Below are positions 33,936 through 43,204 of a DNA stretch of 64,000 nt, one piece after another. The notes beneath the pieces were generated by a model. It was not told the DNA's origin and did not search any database. It saw nothing but the letters and a program-made list of their open reading frames with translations. The DNA comes from Desmonostoc muscorum LEGE 12446. Its GTDB lineage: Bacteria > Cyanobacteriota > Cyanobacteriia > Cyanobacteriales > Nostocaceae. The translations under genes and the position numbers were made by a program. Where the stretch lies: contig NZ_JADEXS020000001.1 in assembly GCF_015207005.2 (NCBI RefSeq), positions 1,674,001 through 1,738,000 of the forward strand, written 5' to 3'. Position 1 is the first letter of the stretch, and each line of letters begins with the position of its first letter.

Positions 33936-34262
33936 ATGACATCTGAAAAGGATCGCCATAAAGAACTTGAGCAACGAGAACGTATATTAAGAGAACAAGA
34001 AGTTGAATTGCGACTTCGAGAAATGGAAGCTAAAATTCATACTGCTGATGCACCTTTTCATAAAACTGTTAAGCATCAGCCAGAAAATTCTCAGAAACCT
34101 TGGATGAAAAAACTAATTCTTGGTGGTAAGTTGTTTGCTCTTGGTGTGGTAGCGTTAGTTGCAGTGAGGGTAGCCTCAGTGCTGGCTGGGTTTATTATTG
34201 TTGCTGCGCTGGGGTGGATGTCTTACAAGTTATTTTTTGAATCCCAAAAAAACAATTCTTAA
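33936..34262 (+). CDS. Small membrane protein with charged coiled-coil head
   Basis: A 108-residue protein starting at ATG 33936 (a TTG three bases earlier is less likely). Residues about 3-40 are a charged heptad-like helix (KELEQRERILREQEVELRLREMEAK). Residues about 70-100 form one or two membrane helices (LFALGVVALVAVRVASVLAGFIIVAALGW). It lies 16 bases before the BDLP gene on the same strand, so it is probably co-transcribed with it. It may recruit or regulate the dynamin at the membrane, which is inference. Confidence 0.75.
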   Translation: MTSEKDRHKELEQRERILREQEVELRLREMEAKIHTADAPFHKTVKHQPENSQKPWMKKLILGGKLFALGVVALVAVRVASVLAGFIIVAALGWMSYKLFFESQKNNS

Positions 34263-34278
34263 TTTAGGTGTAACTATT

Positions 34279-36360
34279 ATGAGCGAGCAGGTAGCAACTG
34301 ACAGATTTATCCAAGATTTAGAGCGTGTTGCTCAAGTGCGATCGGAGATTTCGGTGTGTTTGAGTAAACTGGCTGAAATAATTAATAAAGCTGAATTGGC
34401 TGGGGACTCGTCATCAGGAAAACTTAGTTTAGAGCGAGATATTGAAGATATTACAGCAGCTAGTAAAAACCTCCGCAAAGGTGTATTTCGTCTTTTAGTC
34501 TTGGGCGATATGAAACGGGGAAAAAGCACGTTTCTCAATGCCTTAATTGGAGAAAACTTATTGCCGAGTGACGTTAACCCTTGTACCGCAGTGTTAACAG
34601 TTTTACGCTATGGACAAGAAAAGAAAGTTACTATTCATTTTAATGATGGCAAGAGTCCACAACAGTTGGATTTTCAAAATTTTAAATATAAATATACCAT
34701 CGATCCTGCTGAAGCAAAAAAACTAGAACAGGATAAAAAGCAAGCCTTTCCTGATGTTGATTATGCAGTAGTCGAATATCCATTAACATTACTAGAAAAA
34801 GGAATTGAAATTGTTGATAGTCCAGGATTAAATGATACAGAAGCGCGAAACGAATTATCTTTGAGCTACGTGAATAATTGCCATGCAATTTTGTTTGTGA
34901 TGAGAGCTTCTCAACCTTGTACTTTGGGTGAGCGTCGCTATTTAGAAAATTACATTAAAGGTCGGGGATTAACGGTTTTCTTCTTAGTTAATGCTTGGGA
35001 TCAACTGCGGGAATCATTAATCGATCCTGATGATGTAGAGGAATTAAAAGCAGCTGAAGACAGATTGCGCCAAGTATTTAAAGCGAATTTAGCAGAATAT
35101 TGTTATGTAGATGGTCAGAATATTTATGACGAACGCGTATTTGAGCTTTCGTCAATTCAAGCACTCAGACGACGGCTGAAGAATCCCCAGGCTGATTTAG
35201 ATGGGACTGGCTTTCCTGGGTTTATGGGAGCGCTAAATACTTTTCTTACCGGAGAAAGAGCGATCGCAGAACTTCGTCAAATTAGAACCTTAGCTAGACA
35301 AGCTGTGAATCACATTCTCGAAGCTGTTGCTAGAAGAGTACCATTACTCGACCAAGATGTAAATGAATTGAAAAAACGCATTGATTCAGTAGAACCAGAG
35401 TTTAACAAGCTTACAGTTATTCGGGATCAGTTTCAAAAAGAAATTCTCAACACCAGAGATACTCAAGCAAGAACAATTTCTGAATCATTTCGCAGCTACG
35501 TTTTAAATTTAGGTAATACCTTTGAAAACGATTTTTTGCGCTATCAACCAGAATTAAATTTGTTTGATTTTCTCAGTAGCGGTAAACGGGAAGCCTTTAA
35601 CGCCGCACTGCAAAAAGCCTTTGAGCAATATATCGCTGACAAATCTGCTGCTTGGACATTAACCGCTGAAAAAGATATCAATGGAGCTTTTAGAGAACTG
35701 TCTCGCAGTGCTGCACAATATGGCGCATCTTACAGTCAAGTAACAGACCAAATTACCGAAAAAATAACGGGACAAAATATCAAAGTTAATACCAATACAA
35801 CTAGTGAAGATGATAAATCTCCCGCTTGGGCAAAATGGGCAATGGGCTTGTTATCACTGTCTGAGGGAAATCTTGCTGGTGTAGCACTAGCTGGGAGTGG
35901 ATTTGATTGGAAAAATATCTTGTTAAACTACTTCACTGTAATTGGTATTGGCGGGATAATTACGGCAGTCACGGGTGTTTTTCTGGGGCCGATTGGGTTT
36001 GCACTGCTAGGTTTGGGAGTAGGCTTTTTACAAGCAGATCAAGCGCGTAAAGAGTTAGTAAAAACGGCTAAAAAAGAATTAGTTAAACACCTACCCCAAG
36101 TAGCGCATGAGCAATCTCAAGTTGTATACAATGCCGTGAAAGAGTGTTTTGATGCTTACGAAAGAGAGGTGAGTAAACGGATTAACGATGATATTGTCTC
36201 TCGTAAATCTGAATTAGATAATCTAGTTAACCAAAAAGAAACCCGCGAAATTAATCGTGAAAGTGAGTTAAAAAGGTTAAAGTCCTTACAAGAAGATGTA
36301 ATAGCTCAGTTGCAAAAAATTGAGGCGGCGTATAGCAATTTATTAGCTTCCTATAGCTAA
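34279..36360 (+). CDS. Bacterial dynamin-like protein, BDLP type
   Basis: A 693-residue protein from the ATG at 34279; an upstream in-frame ATG at 34198 overlaps the preceding gene and is rejected. GTPase motifs: G1 LGDMKRGKST (residues 75-84), G3 DSPG (180-183), G4 NAWD (238-241). Helical neck and trunk segments follow. A hydrophobic paddle (about residues 545-605, FTVIGIGGIITAVTGVFLGPIGFALLGLGVGFL) inserts in membranes. Length and sequence agree, from memory, with the crystallised Nostoc punctiforme BDLP, a GTP-driven membrane-tubulating protein related to mitofusins. It is followed by a second dynamin gene. Confidence 0.95.
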   Translation: MSEQVATDRFIQDLERVAQVRSEISVCLSKLAEIINKAELAGDSSSGKLSLERDIEDITAASKNLRKGVFRLLVLGDMKRGKSTFLNALIGENLLPSDVNPCTAVLTVLRYGQEKKVTIHFNDGKSPQQLDFQNFKYKYTIDPAEAKKLEQDKKQAFPDVDYAVVEYPLTLLEKGIEIVDSPGLNDTEARNELSLSYVNNCHAILFVMRASQPCTLGERRYLENYIKGRGLTVFFLVNAWDQLRESLIDPDDVEELKAAEDRLRQVFKANLAEYCYVDGQNIYDERVFELSSIQALRRRLKNPQADLDGTGFPGFMGALNTFLTGERAIAELRQIRTLARQAVNHILEAVARRVPLLDQDVNELKKRIDSVEPEFNKLTVIRDQFQKEILNTRDTQARTISESFRSYVLNLGNTFENDFLRYQPELNLFDFLSSGKREAFNAALQKAFEQYIADKSAAWTLTAEKDINGAFRELSRSAAQYGASYSQVTDQITEKITGQNIKVNTNTTSEDDKSPAWAKWAMGLLSLSEGNLAGVALAGSGFDWKNILLNYFTVIGIGGIITAVTGVFLGPIGFALLGLGVGFLQADQARKELVKTAKKELVKHLPQVAHEQSQVVYNAVKECFDAYEREVSKRINDDIVSRKSELDNLVNQKETREINRESELKRLKSLQEDVIAQLQKIEAAYSNLLASYS

Positions 36361-36489
36361 ACTATAGCCCTACTTAATAATTTGTGAAAACCTCTATTTC
36401 TCTTCTCTGCGCCCTCTGCACCTCTGTGGTTCGTTCAACAAAGGAATTTTCACAACTCAGATAAAATTGGTTAACTTAGGAAATAAAAA

Positions 36490-36525
36490 AACCACAGATA
36501 AACTAATCAGTGTTTATCTGTGGTT
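36490..36525 (+). terminator. Strong hairpin between the two dynamin genes
   Basis: AACCACAGATAAAC (36490-36503) pairs perfectly with GTTTATCTGTGGTT (36512-36525) over an eight-base loop. An A-run precedes it on this strand. It would end BDLP transcription or reduce read-through into the second dynamin. The flanks contain dispersed repeat-like CTCTGTG sequence. Confidence 0.6.
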
Positions 36526-36616
36526 CCTAATATGAAAAATTCACGTAGAGGCACAGAGAGGAAGAGAGTATTTTGTTAAAAATCTATTGTTAAATTAAAC
36601 CTGGAATCAAAGAATT

Positions 36617-38818
36617 ATGCAACAAGAGTATGAAAAATTAGTAGATTCTCTCAAAAAAGCATCTGCATTGCTCAATTTAGAACGGAAATCGCAGCTGTAT
36701 CAAGATGTAATTGCTATCTGCAATCATTTAATTAATCCTAGCTTTCGGATTGGGGTATTTGGCCCTTTTAATCATGGCAAATCTACACTATTAAATGCAA
36801 TGTTAGGGAATCGCACATTACCGATTGATTTAATTCCTACTACAGGCGCAGCGATTACTGTCAAGTATGGTTGTGATGTGCGGACTCGCATTATGTTAGC
36901 TGATGGTACAGAAGTCTACCGCAGTGGAACAGACATTTTACAGCAATTTGCTATTCTGGATGGTAATAGACAGATGCGAAAAGATGTAGCATCTGTAGAA
37001 GTTTTTTGTCCCCATCCCTTTTTGGAAACGGGTGTAGAGTTTCTCGATTTACCGGGAACTAATGATAGGGAAGAACAAGATAATTTAGTACGAGAACAAC
37101 TTTTAAGTGCAGATTTAGTTATCCAATTATTAGACGCACGCAAATTAATGACTTTGGGTGAGCGAGAAAATTTACGAGATTGGCTATTAGATCGTGGGAT
37201 TAAAACAGTTATTTTTGTTGCCAATTTTATTAACTTACTCGAACCTGAAGAACAAAAACAAATCCAAAATCGCCTGCTATTTGTCGCGGAAAGTTTTCGA
37301 GCCGAATTACCTCCAGGTTTTAGTAATTTATATCGTGTTGATGCTTTACCTGCCTTACGAGCTAGATTAAAAGGCGATGTCGCAGAAGCCAATAGTAGCG
37401 GCTTGGTGGCTTTTGAAACAGCCTTGCAAAATATTGTAGGTATTTTACAACAAAATCGTGGTAGTGTGCGTTTGCCAAGAGTAGAGGCGATCGCTACTCA
37501 AATCCAACAATCATTAAGAGCCAAAATTGACCCCATTGCTCATGAAGTAAAATCACTTGTTGATAAACAAAATGCCAAAATTGAAATCAAAGAAAAAGCT
37601 GCAAATTTAATTAAACAAGGCTTTGCTAGTAGTGTTTCTGAATTGCGTGATTGGCTAAGTTTACCCAAACTGCTAACAAAATATCAAGCAGATGCCGCAG
37701 TTGCACTGGCAGAAAATAACTTTAAATCGTGGCAAACAAACACTCTCAAAAAAGACCTGCATCAATTACAATTAGCTGCGGTTAAATGGCTTTATCAAGC
37801 TTATGAATTTTTTCAAGCAGAAAGACCAGAAGACTTATTGATTCCCTTGCCTAGCGAACCCCAAATCACATTACCTCCCAAGCCAACTAATTACAATGAT
37901 TTTAATGAAACAACTGGTTCCATTGCAGTTGGTGGTGGTATTGGTTGGTTGTTGGGTGGCCCTGTGGGTGCTGCTGTCGTTGGGAGTATTTCCTATTTGC
38001 TAAATAAGAATATTCAAGAATTAGAAGAAAAATCAGCCAATGAATCTTATCATCAGCAAGTTGCCAAACTTTGTATAACTGCAACAGAAGATTATTTGTC
38101 TCGTTTTAGTAGTCAAGGATTATCGATTTTGGCTGCATATGAACAGAAAGCCGAAAAAGTAATTTACTTGGAAATCAGTCAAGAACCGTTAGAAATTACT
38201 AATAAACGTGAAGATTTACAGCGATTAAAAAATGTTTTTAATGAATTGCTACGAGAGTTAGAAAAGGTAAAAATCCCTGTCAATTATCAACCTTATCAAG
38301 AAATTCCCAAATCCAAAACTGTAAATAATCGATATTCACCACAACCGGAGAAAGTTAAAAGTTCTCATCAAGCTCAGGAAAATCCTGCTAAAAATACCCA
38401 GAAAAAAGTAGAATCTCCTCGTCAACAAGTTTCTCCACCACCAAAAACTCCTGCTTCTCCACGTCCAGAAGAAGTGGACGCTAAATTTAATAATTGGGAA
38501 CTTGATGAGGAAATAGCGCGAATGAAAGCAGAAATGCGATCGCCTGGTTCTCAAACCCGCAAACAACAAAATACAACTCAAAACAATAAAGCACCAAATC
38601 CCCCCAAAAACCAGGCACAAAAAGATAAAATTACTCGCGCCTACACCATTTTAGAATTACAACCCAATGCTTCTTTAACTGACGTAAAGCAAGCTTATCG
38701 AACTTTAGTCAAAAAATGGCATCCAGATTTATTTGTTGGTAAGCCAGAACTGCAAAAAAAAGCAGAAGAAAAAATGCATTTAGTTAATGAAGCGTATACA
38801 ATTTTGACCGATAATTAA
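36617..38818 (+). CDS. Dynamin-like GTPase fused to a C-terminal J domain
   Basis: A 733-residue protein. G1 is FGPFNHGKST (residues 48-57) and G3 is DLPG (144-147). The G4 position reads ANFINLL, so the usual [NT]KxD is absent. A glycine-rich hydrophobic paddle lies near residues 435-465 (GSIAVGGGIGWLLGGPVGAAVVGSISYLL). A Pro/Gln/Lys-rich linker (about 570-670) leads to a J domain (about 672-733) with the HPD motif at 702-704 and YTILELQPNASLTDVKQAYRTLVKKWHPD. J domains stimulate Hsp70 ATPases, so this GTPase may bring DnaK to membranes. It follows the BDLP gene on the same strand after 256 bases and probably works with it. Confidence 0.9.
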   Translation: MQQEYEKLVDSLKKASALLNLERKSQLYQDVIAICNHLINPSFRIGVFGPFNHGKSTLLNAMLGNRTLPIDLIPTTGAAITVKYGCDVRTRIMLADGTEVYRSGTDILQQFAILDGNRQMRKDVASVEVFCPHPFLETGVEFLDLPGTNDREEQDNLVREQLLSADLVIQLLDARKLMTLGERENLRDWLLDRGIKTVIFVANFINLLEPEEQKQIQNRLLFVAESFRAELPPGFSNLYRVDALPALRARLKGDVAEANSSGLVAFETALQNIVGILQQNRGSVRLPRVEAIATQIQQSLRAKIDPIAHEVKSLVDKQNAKIEIKEKAANLIKQGFASSVSELRDWLSLPKLLTKYQADAAVALAENNFKSWQTNTLKKDLHQLQLAAVKWLYQAYEFFQAERPEDLLIPLPSEPQITLPPKPTNYNDFNETTGSIAVGGGIGWLLGGPVGAAVVGSISYLLNKNIQELEEKSANESYHQQVAKLCITATEDYLSRFSSQGLSILAAYEQKAEKVIYLEISQEPLEITNKREDLQRLKNVFNELLRELEKVKIPVNYQPYQEIPKSKTVNNRYSPQPEKVKSSHQAQENPAKNTQKKVESPRQQVSPPPKTPASPRPEEVDAKFNNWELDEEIARMKAEMRSPGSQTRKQQNTTQNNKAPNPPKNQAQKDKITRAYTILELQPNASLTDVKQAYRTLVKKWHPDLFVGKPELQKKAEEKMHLVNEAYTILTDN

Positions 38819-38822
38819 AAAG

Positions 38823-38946
38823 AAGAATTCAGAATTCTGAATTCTGAATTCTGAATGTAATCAGTGGGTGACTTAAATTCAGTTATTTATCCGCTATTCA
38901 TATAAAATTTATTATTCTGAATTCTGACTCCTGACTCCTGAATTCT
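38823..38946. repeat. CTGAATT/GACTCCTGA heptamer repeats after the dynamin genes
   Basis: Two runs of GAATTCTGAATTCTGA-type sequence, at 38823-38856 and 38915-38946, in the 215-base gap before the DUF305 gene. No gene is visible in the gap. Confidence 0.8.
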
Positions 38947-39033
38947 TTCTTATAAAATTTTTTTGAGATTTCATCCTAATTTCATTTCTAGCTGCAAAGT
39001 TAAGAAGTAAATATAGAATTAGAAAACTGTTGG

Positions 39034-39717
39034 ATGAAACTTATGCAACTGCTATCTTTGAGGAACGGTTTTTTAGCGTTAAGCTTTGCGGCGATCGCTT
39101 CAGGGGGTGGATTACTTACAGCCTGTAGCAATGCTGCTTCCCAGAACCCAACCCAAACCCCCAACGCAACTGCTACCAATGCTAGCGATCGCCACATGAA
39201 TCACAGCATGGGAATGGATTTAGGCCCAGCCGATGCTGACTTTGATTTACGGTTTATCGATGCGATGACACCGCACCATCAAGGGGCTTTGGAAATGGCC
39301 AAAGAAGCACAGCAAAAATCCAAACGTCCTGAAATCAAAAAATTAGCAGACAATATCATCAAATCGCAAAACCAAGAAATTACCCAGATGAAGCAGTGGC
39401 GACAAGCTTGGTATCCCAGCGCAGGAAATAAACCAATGGCTTATCACAGTCAAATGGGTCACATGATGGAAATGTCACCTGAGCAAATCCAAGCCATGAT
39501 GATGAGTCAGGACTTAGGTGCAGCTGATGCTGAATTTGATTTGCGCTTTATCAATGCAATGATTCCTCACCATGAGGGGGCTGTAAAAATGGCACAAGAC
39601 GCTTTAAATAAGTCTAAGCGCCCCGAAATCAAGCAATTAGCCCAAGAAATTATCAAAGCACAAGATACAGAAATTAAACAAATGCAGCAATGGCGGAAAA
39701 GTTGGTACAACCAGTGA
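39034..39717 (+). CDS. Lipoprotein with two tandem DUF305 domains
   Basis: A 227-residue protein. The signal peptide ends in a lipobox-like LLTACSN (Cys at about residue 31), so a lipoprotein is likely. Two DUF305 units follow (about residues 60-130 and 158-225), each with DFDLRFIDAM-PHHQGA or EFDLRFINAM-PHHEGA, KSKRPEIKxLA and QWRxxWY. The paired His in PHH, and the His/Met-rich linker (HMNHSMGMD, HSQMGHMMEMS), suggest copper or other metal binding in the periplasm. The two units are so similar that an internal duplication is clear. Confidence 0.92.
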   Translation: MKLMQLLSLRNGFLALSFAAIASGGGLLTACSNAASQNPTQTPNATATNASDRHMNHSMGMDLGPADADFDLRFIDAMTPHHQGALEMAKEAQQKSKRPEIKKLADNIIKSQNQEITQMKQWRQAWYPSAGNKPMAYHSQMGHMMEMSPEQIQAMMMSQDLGAADAEFDLRFINAMIPHHEGAVKMAQDALNKSKRPEIKQLAQEIIKAQDTEIKQMQQWRKSWYNQ

Positions 39718-39719
39718 TG

Positions 39720-39910
39720 TAAGGGGGATGAGGGGGATGAGGAAGATGAGGGGGATGAGGGAGCAGGGGAGGCAGGGGGGGCAGGGGGGCAGGGGAGGCA
39801 GGGGGCAGGGGAGCAGGGGAGCAGAGGAGAGTTCAATGTGCCTTGTTCTTTCCCTCTGCCCCTCTGCCCCTCTGCCTCTTCCAATGCCCCATGCCCCATG
39901 CCCCATGCCC
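39720..39910. repeat. GGGGGATGA and GGGGCAGGGGA mini-repeats plus CCCCATG heptamers
   Basis: Directly after the DUF305 stop come GGGGGATGA-type units, then GGCAGGGG-type units, then CCCCATG heptamers up to the UPF0182 stop region. Long ORFs on both strands here are products of the repeats. No gene in this stretch. Confidence 0.85.
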
Positions 39911-39926
39911 CAATCCCCAGTCTCTT

Positions 39927-42900
39927 TTACTGACTTGGCGGGCTTCCTTCTTCTACTGGACGGATAATTGGAGCAGGTGGTGTGACTTGTGGTTGAAAGA
40001 TTCCTTGTAATGCTTGTTCTAATGTTTGTGCCATGACAATTCGGTTTTCGTAAGCTACAACTACTCGCACCAAGGTTGGCAAGCTATTTTGTGTCGCTTC
40101 TAAATAAATTGGCTCGACATACAACAGCGATTGCTGAATGGGAATTACTAGTAAATTTCCTTGAATGGCTCTTGAACCTTGACGATTCCACAGGGAAATT
40201 TGCTGTGAAATTACTGGGTCTTGGTTAATGCGTGCCTCGATTTGTTCTGGGCCGTAGATTAGTCTTTCTTTCGGAAAGATATATAACAATAACTTACCGT
40301 AATTAACGCTATCCGATCGCGCTGCAAACCAAGCGATTAAATTAGTCCGCTGTTTGGGAGTGTAGGGCAGAAACAGAATAAATTCTTCAAAGGGTACTGT
40401 GGGTAGACTAGTAATCAAATAATACGGCTCTACTGGGCGGGGTTCGCTGCCATAAATTTCGTTAGGAATCTGCCACTGGTCTTCCCGGTTGTAAAATACT
40501 TGGGGGTCGGTCATGTGGTAGGTCATCAACCGCTCGGATTGAATTTTGAACAAGTCCTCAGGATAGCGGATATGATTGCGGAGGTTAACCGGCATGGCGC
40601 TGAGTGGTTTGAAGGTGTTGGGAAATATCCTTGACCAAGTGGCAATGAGCGGATCATTTTGATCGGCAATATAAAAGTTAACGATGCCGTGGTAGGCATC
40701 AACCACTACCTTCACAGAGTTACGGATATAATTAATACCGTCGTTGGCGGTGTCTGAGTAAGGATAGCGATCGCTTGTCGTATAAGCATCCACAATCCAG
40801 TAAAGATAACTTTTACCATTTGGGTAGTCTGGATTGGTATTGTTACGATTTGCATCAGCACTGACAAGATAAGGATCGCTGTCAAATTGCAAAAAAGGTG
40901 CGATCGCCTGAATTCTTTGCTTGATATTCCGCCGGAATAGCACTTTTGTGTCTGGCAAAAAGTCCCGCGTAAAGACCATCTGCCAATCTTTCAAATACAT
41001 GGCAAATAGCCAGCGACGCCATGCTGAACCAATTTTAATGCCACCCCGTCCATCGTAGGAGTTATAAACATTGTCACTACCACTGGGATAGTCCAATTCT
41101 CTAACTCTTGTGCCAGTCATTACATAGTTGTTAGTGATTTCACCATAATAAATCCGGGGTTCTCCAATGGGAATACTTTCACGAATGCCAAGACTTGAAG
41201 TTGTCAGAGCGGTACTATCACCGCTAATATCTTTGACAAAATATTCTGGTAGCCCGCCCGCCCCCACTGTATTTACTGGGCTAACAGTAAACCCGAAACC
41301 GTGGGTATAAATGAGATGGCGGTTAACCCAAGTTTGAGCCTCCTGTGGTACGGCGCGGTAGTCTAATTCTCGTGCAGCGATTAGTACCTGACGCCGTTGT
41401 GCTGCTTCGATTAATCTCTGTTTTGATACCGATGGGTTTTGGGGTGCAGATGGTTGGTCTGAAATTGCCTCTGTTTTCAAAACATAGCGATCAATATCGG
41501 CATCGGGGAACCGATAGTATGGCCGAATTTGTTGTAGCTGACGGTTGGTTTCTAACAATGGTCGCTCATCCCAAAGGCGGATATTGCGAATTGTCAAGTC
41601 ATTTTTTTGAATGTCAGCTTCAGTTAATCCCCCTTGGGGGTTGAAGGTTCTGGCATCGATCGCCTCTAAATCAAATGCTTGGCGGGTCAAGGCAATGGTA
41701 CGCTGAATATAAGGTTGCTCTCTTTGCAATTCATTCGGCAGGACAATTAAATTTTCCACCACAGTAGGCAGAACAATGTCAGCGGCTGGAACCAGTAATA
41801 GATAAACGCCTAATCCGTAAAACACCAAACGGCGATACTGAGATTTGGGTCTCCAGAACAACGTTTGCCAAAGTAAGTAAAAGGCGATGCCAACAGCCAC
41901 GACACATAAAACGGTGTAAGCTGGCAACTGGGCTGTGACATCGGTGTAGCTGGCACCATAACTGACTCCACGGCTAGAATACACGAGTTCATAGCGACTC
42001 AACCAGTAACTCCAAGCTACTAGTAGCATCAACAATCCACCCATCCCGTATAAATGACGCTGCTGCTGGGGGGAAAAACCAGGGAAAATTCCCTGACTCA
42101 AACTGTCTGCTGACAAAAGATAACTCAAGGCGACGGCGACAAAGCCATACAAAAATAATCCCATCAGCCAGAGTTCCAGCAGTTGCCAAAACGGTAAGGA
42201 AAATATGTAGAAGCTGATATCCTGACCAAATAAAGGCTCAGTGCTGTTGAAAGTAGTAGGGTGGAAATATTGGAGTACCTTTGCCCAGTTTTGGAATAGT
42301 ATTAAGCCAAAAATGGCACTGAAAAGAATTGCGATCGCTGTGAGTAAAAATCGTGGATAAATTAAAATAGCGATCGCTCCCCCCACAATTAAGCCCACAT
42401 ACCAAATTTGAGAAACAATTTGGTTTAAGAGTTGCCAGATTCTGTCTGGCCGGAATAGGGCGGGAATCGGTAAACTAGTGTTATCAATTGGAGAATGCCA
42501 GTAAGAAAGAGCAATTTGACCGTAGTGAACCACCATTAACCCTGTCAACAAGCTCAGTATCAAAGCTAGGGGTAACAGCCAGCGTAATTTTAATGGTTTT
42601 AAGCCTTGGGCTTCGGGTGTCAAAATGCGATCGCGTCTGGAATAATCAGGACTGAGAAAGTTTTTGAATTCACTCTCTAGTTCAACTTCTTCAATCTTCA
42701 AAGACCGGGGATACTTCAGCCGTTGTGCTACAGCAAGGTTTATTAGAAGATAGGCAGCACTGACACTAGCCACCACTACCCATAAAGTACCACGAGTCAC
42801 TAGCCTGACTAGAAATACTTGCAGGTAGCCGACTTCTTGAAACCAAAAAATTTCTGCTCCCAAGCGGGAACCCAAATCCAGGAGTAGCCATAACCCCAGG

Positions 42901-42938
42901 AATACAATTAATAGTCTAAAACTCCATTTCCAGAACAT
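39927..42938 (-). CDS. UPF0182 family large membrane protein
   Basis: A 1003-residue protein. The first third has about seven hydrophobic helices (residues about 5-25, 50-70, 118-140, 180-235, 255-275, 300-320, 340-360). The rest is a large domain with the UPF0182 motifs [66 protein letters not shown] and YRVLKTEAI-like strings. This family is conserved in cyanobacteria and actinobacteria but has no assigned function. The C-terminal domain is likely outside the plasma membrane. It is a single gene. Confidence 0.93.
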   Translation of the reverse strand: MFWKWSFRLLIVFLGLWLLLDLGSRLGAEIFWFQEVGYLQVFLVRLVTRGTLWVVVASVSAAYLLINLAVAQRLKYPRSLKIEEVELESEFKNFLSPDYSRRDRILTPEAQGLKPLKLRWLLPLALILSLLTGLMVVHYGQIALSYWHSPIDNTSLPIPALFRPDRIWQLLNQIVSQIWYVGLIVGGAIAILIYPRFLLTAIAILFSAIFGLILFQNWAKVLQYFHPTTFNSTEPLFGQDISFYIFSLPFWQLLELWLMGLFLYGFVAVALSYLLSADSLSQGIFPGFSPQQQRHLYGMGGLLMLLVAWSYWLSRYELVYSSRGVSYGASYTDVTAQLPAYTVLCVVAVGIAFYLLWQTLFWRPKSQYRRLVFYGLGVYLLLVPAADIVLPTVVENLIVLPNELQREQPYIQRTIALTRQAFDLEAIDARTFNPQGGLTEADIQKNDLTIRNIRLWDERPLLETNRQLQQIRPYYRFPDADIDRYVLKTEAISDQPSAPQNPSVSKQRLIEAAQRRQVLIAARELDYRAVPQEAQTWVNRHLIYTHGFGFTVSPVNTVGAGGLPEYFVKDISGDSTALTTSSLGIRESIPIGEPRIYYGEITNNYVMTGTRVRELDYPSGSDNVYNSYDGRGGIKIGSAWRRWLFAMYLKDWQMVFTRDFLPDTKVLFRRNIKQRIQAIAPFLQFDSDPYLVSADANRNNTNPDYPNGKSYLYWIVDAYTTSDRYPYSDTANDGINYIRNSVKVVVDAYHGIVNFYIADQNDPLIATWSRIFPNTFKPLSAMPVNLRNHIRYPEDLFKIQSERLMTYHMTDPQVFYNREDQWQIPNEIYGSEPRPVEPYYLITSLPTVPFEEFILFLPYTPKQRTNLIAWFAARSDSVNYGKLLLYIFPKERLIYGPEQIEARINQDPVISQQISLWNRQGSRAIQGNLLVIPIQQSLLYVEPIYLEATQNSLPTLVRVVVAYENRIVMAQTLEQALQGIFQPQVTPPAPIIRPVEEGSPPSQ

Positions 42939-43138
42939 TCCTTAGCAGCCAAACTATCTGCAAAGCCAACCTTACAACTATTAGAGCAGAAAGCCCAACA
43001 ACAAAACCCACCGACCTGGGTTTGAAACCCTTAATTTGACCTTAGTCCGCGGAGGCGGACTTTGCCTGTGTAGCCGCGAATTCCATATTCGCCTTGGCTT
43101 ACAGCCGTTTTCATCTATTTGAACCACAATCCTTTGTA

Positions 43139-43166
43139 GTAGGGTAGCACAGCTGTGCTACCCTAC
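43139..43166. repeat. Perfect 28-bp palindrome with AGCT centre
   Basis: GTAGGGTAGCACAG plus its exact complement. Relatives at 56368-56395 and 58846-58873 keep the ACAGCTGT core. The flank GAAAATTGCTGTAAGTTGAC is shared with 56413-56432, so palindrome plus flank is one dispersed unit. It lies between the UPF0182 and TpsB genes. Confidence 0.85.
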
Positions 43167-43204
43167 CCTATGGTTTAATTACCTGAAAATTGCTGTAAGT
43201 TGAC

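Noticed and set aside
34198..34278. Upstream ATG for the BDLP gene adding 27 residues
   Set aside because: It overlaps the preceding gene, and the 693-residue form from 34279 matches the known protein's length and start.
39567..39967. ORFs on both strands across the GGGGGATGA/GGCAGGGG repeats
   Set aside because: Translation is pure low complexity (Ser-Pro, Arg-Gly); the DNA is mini-repeat.
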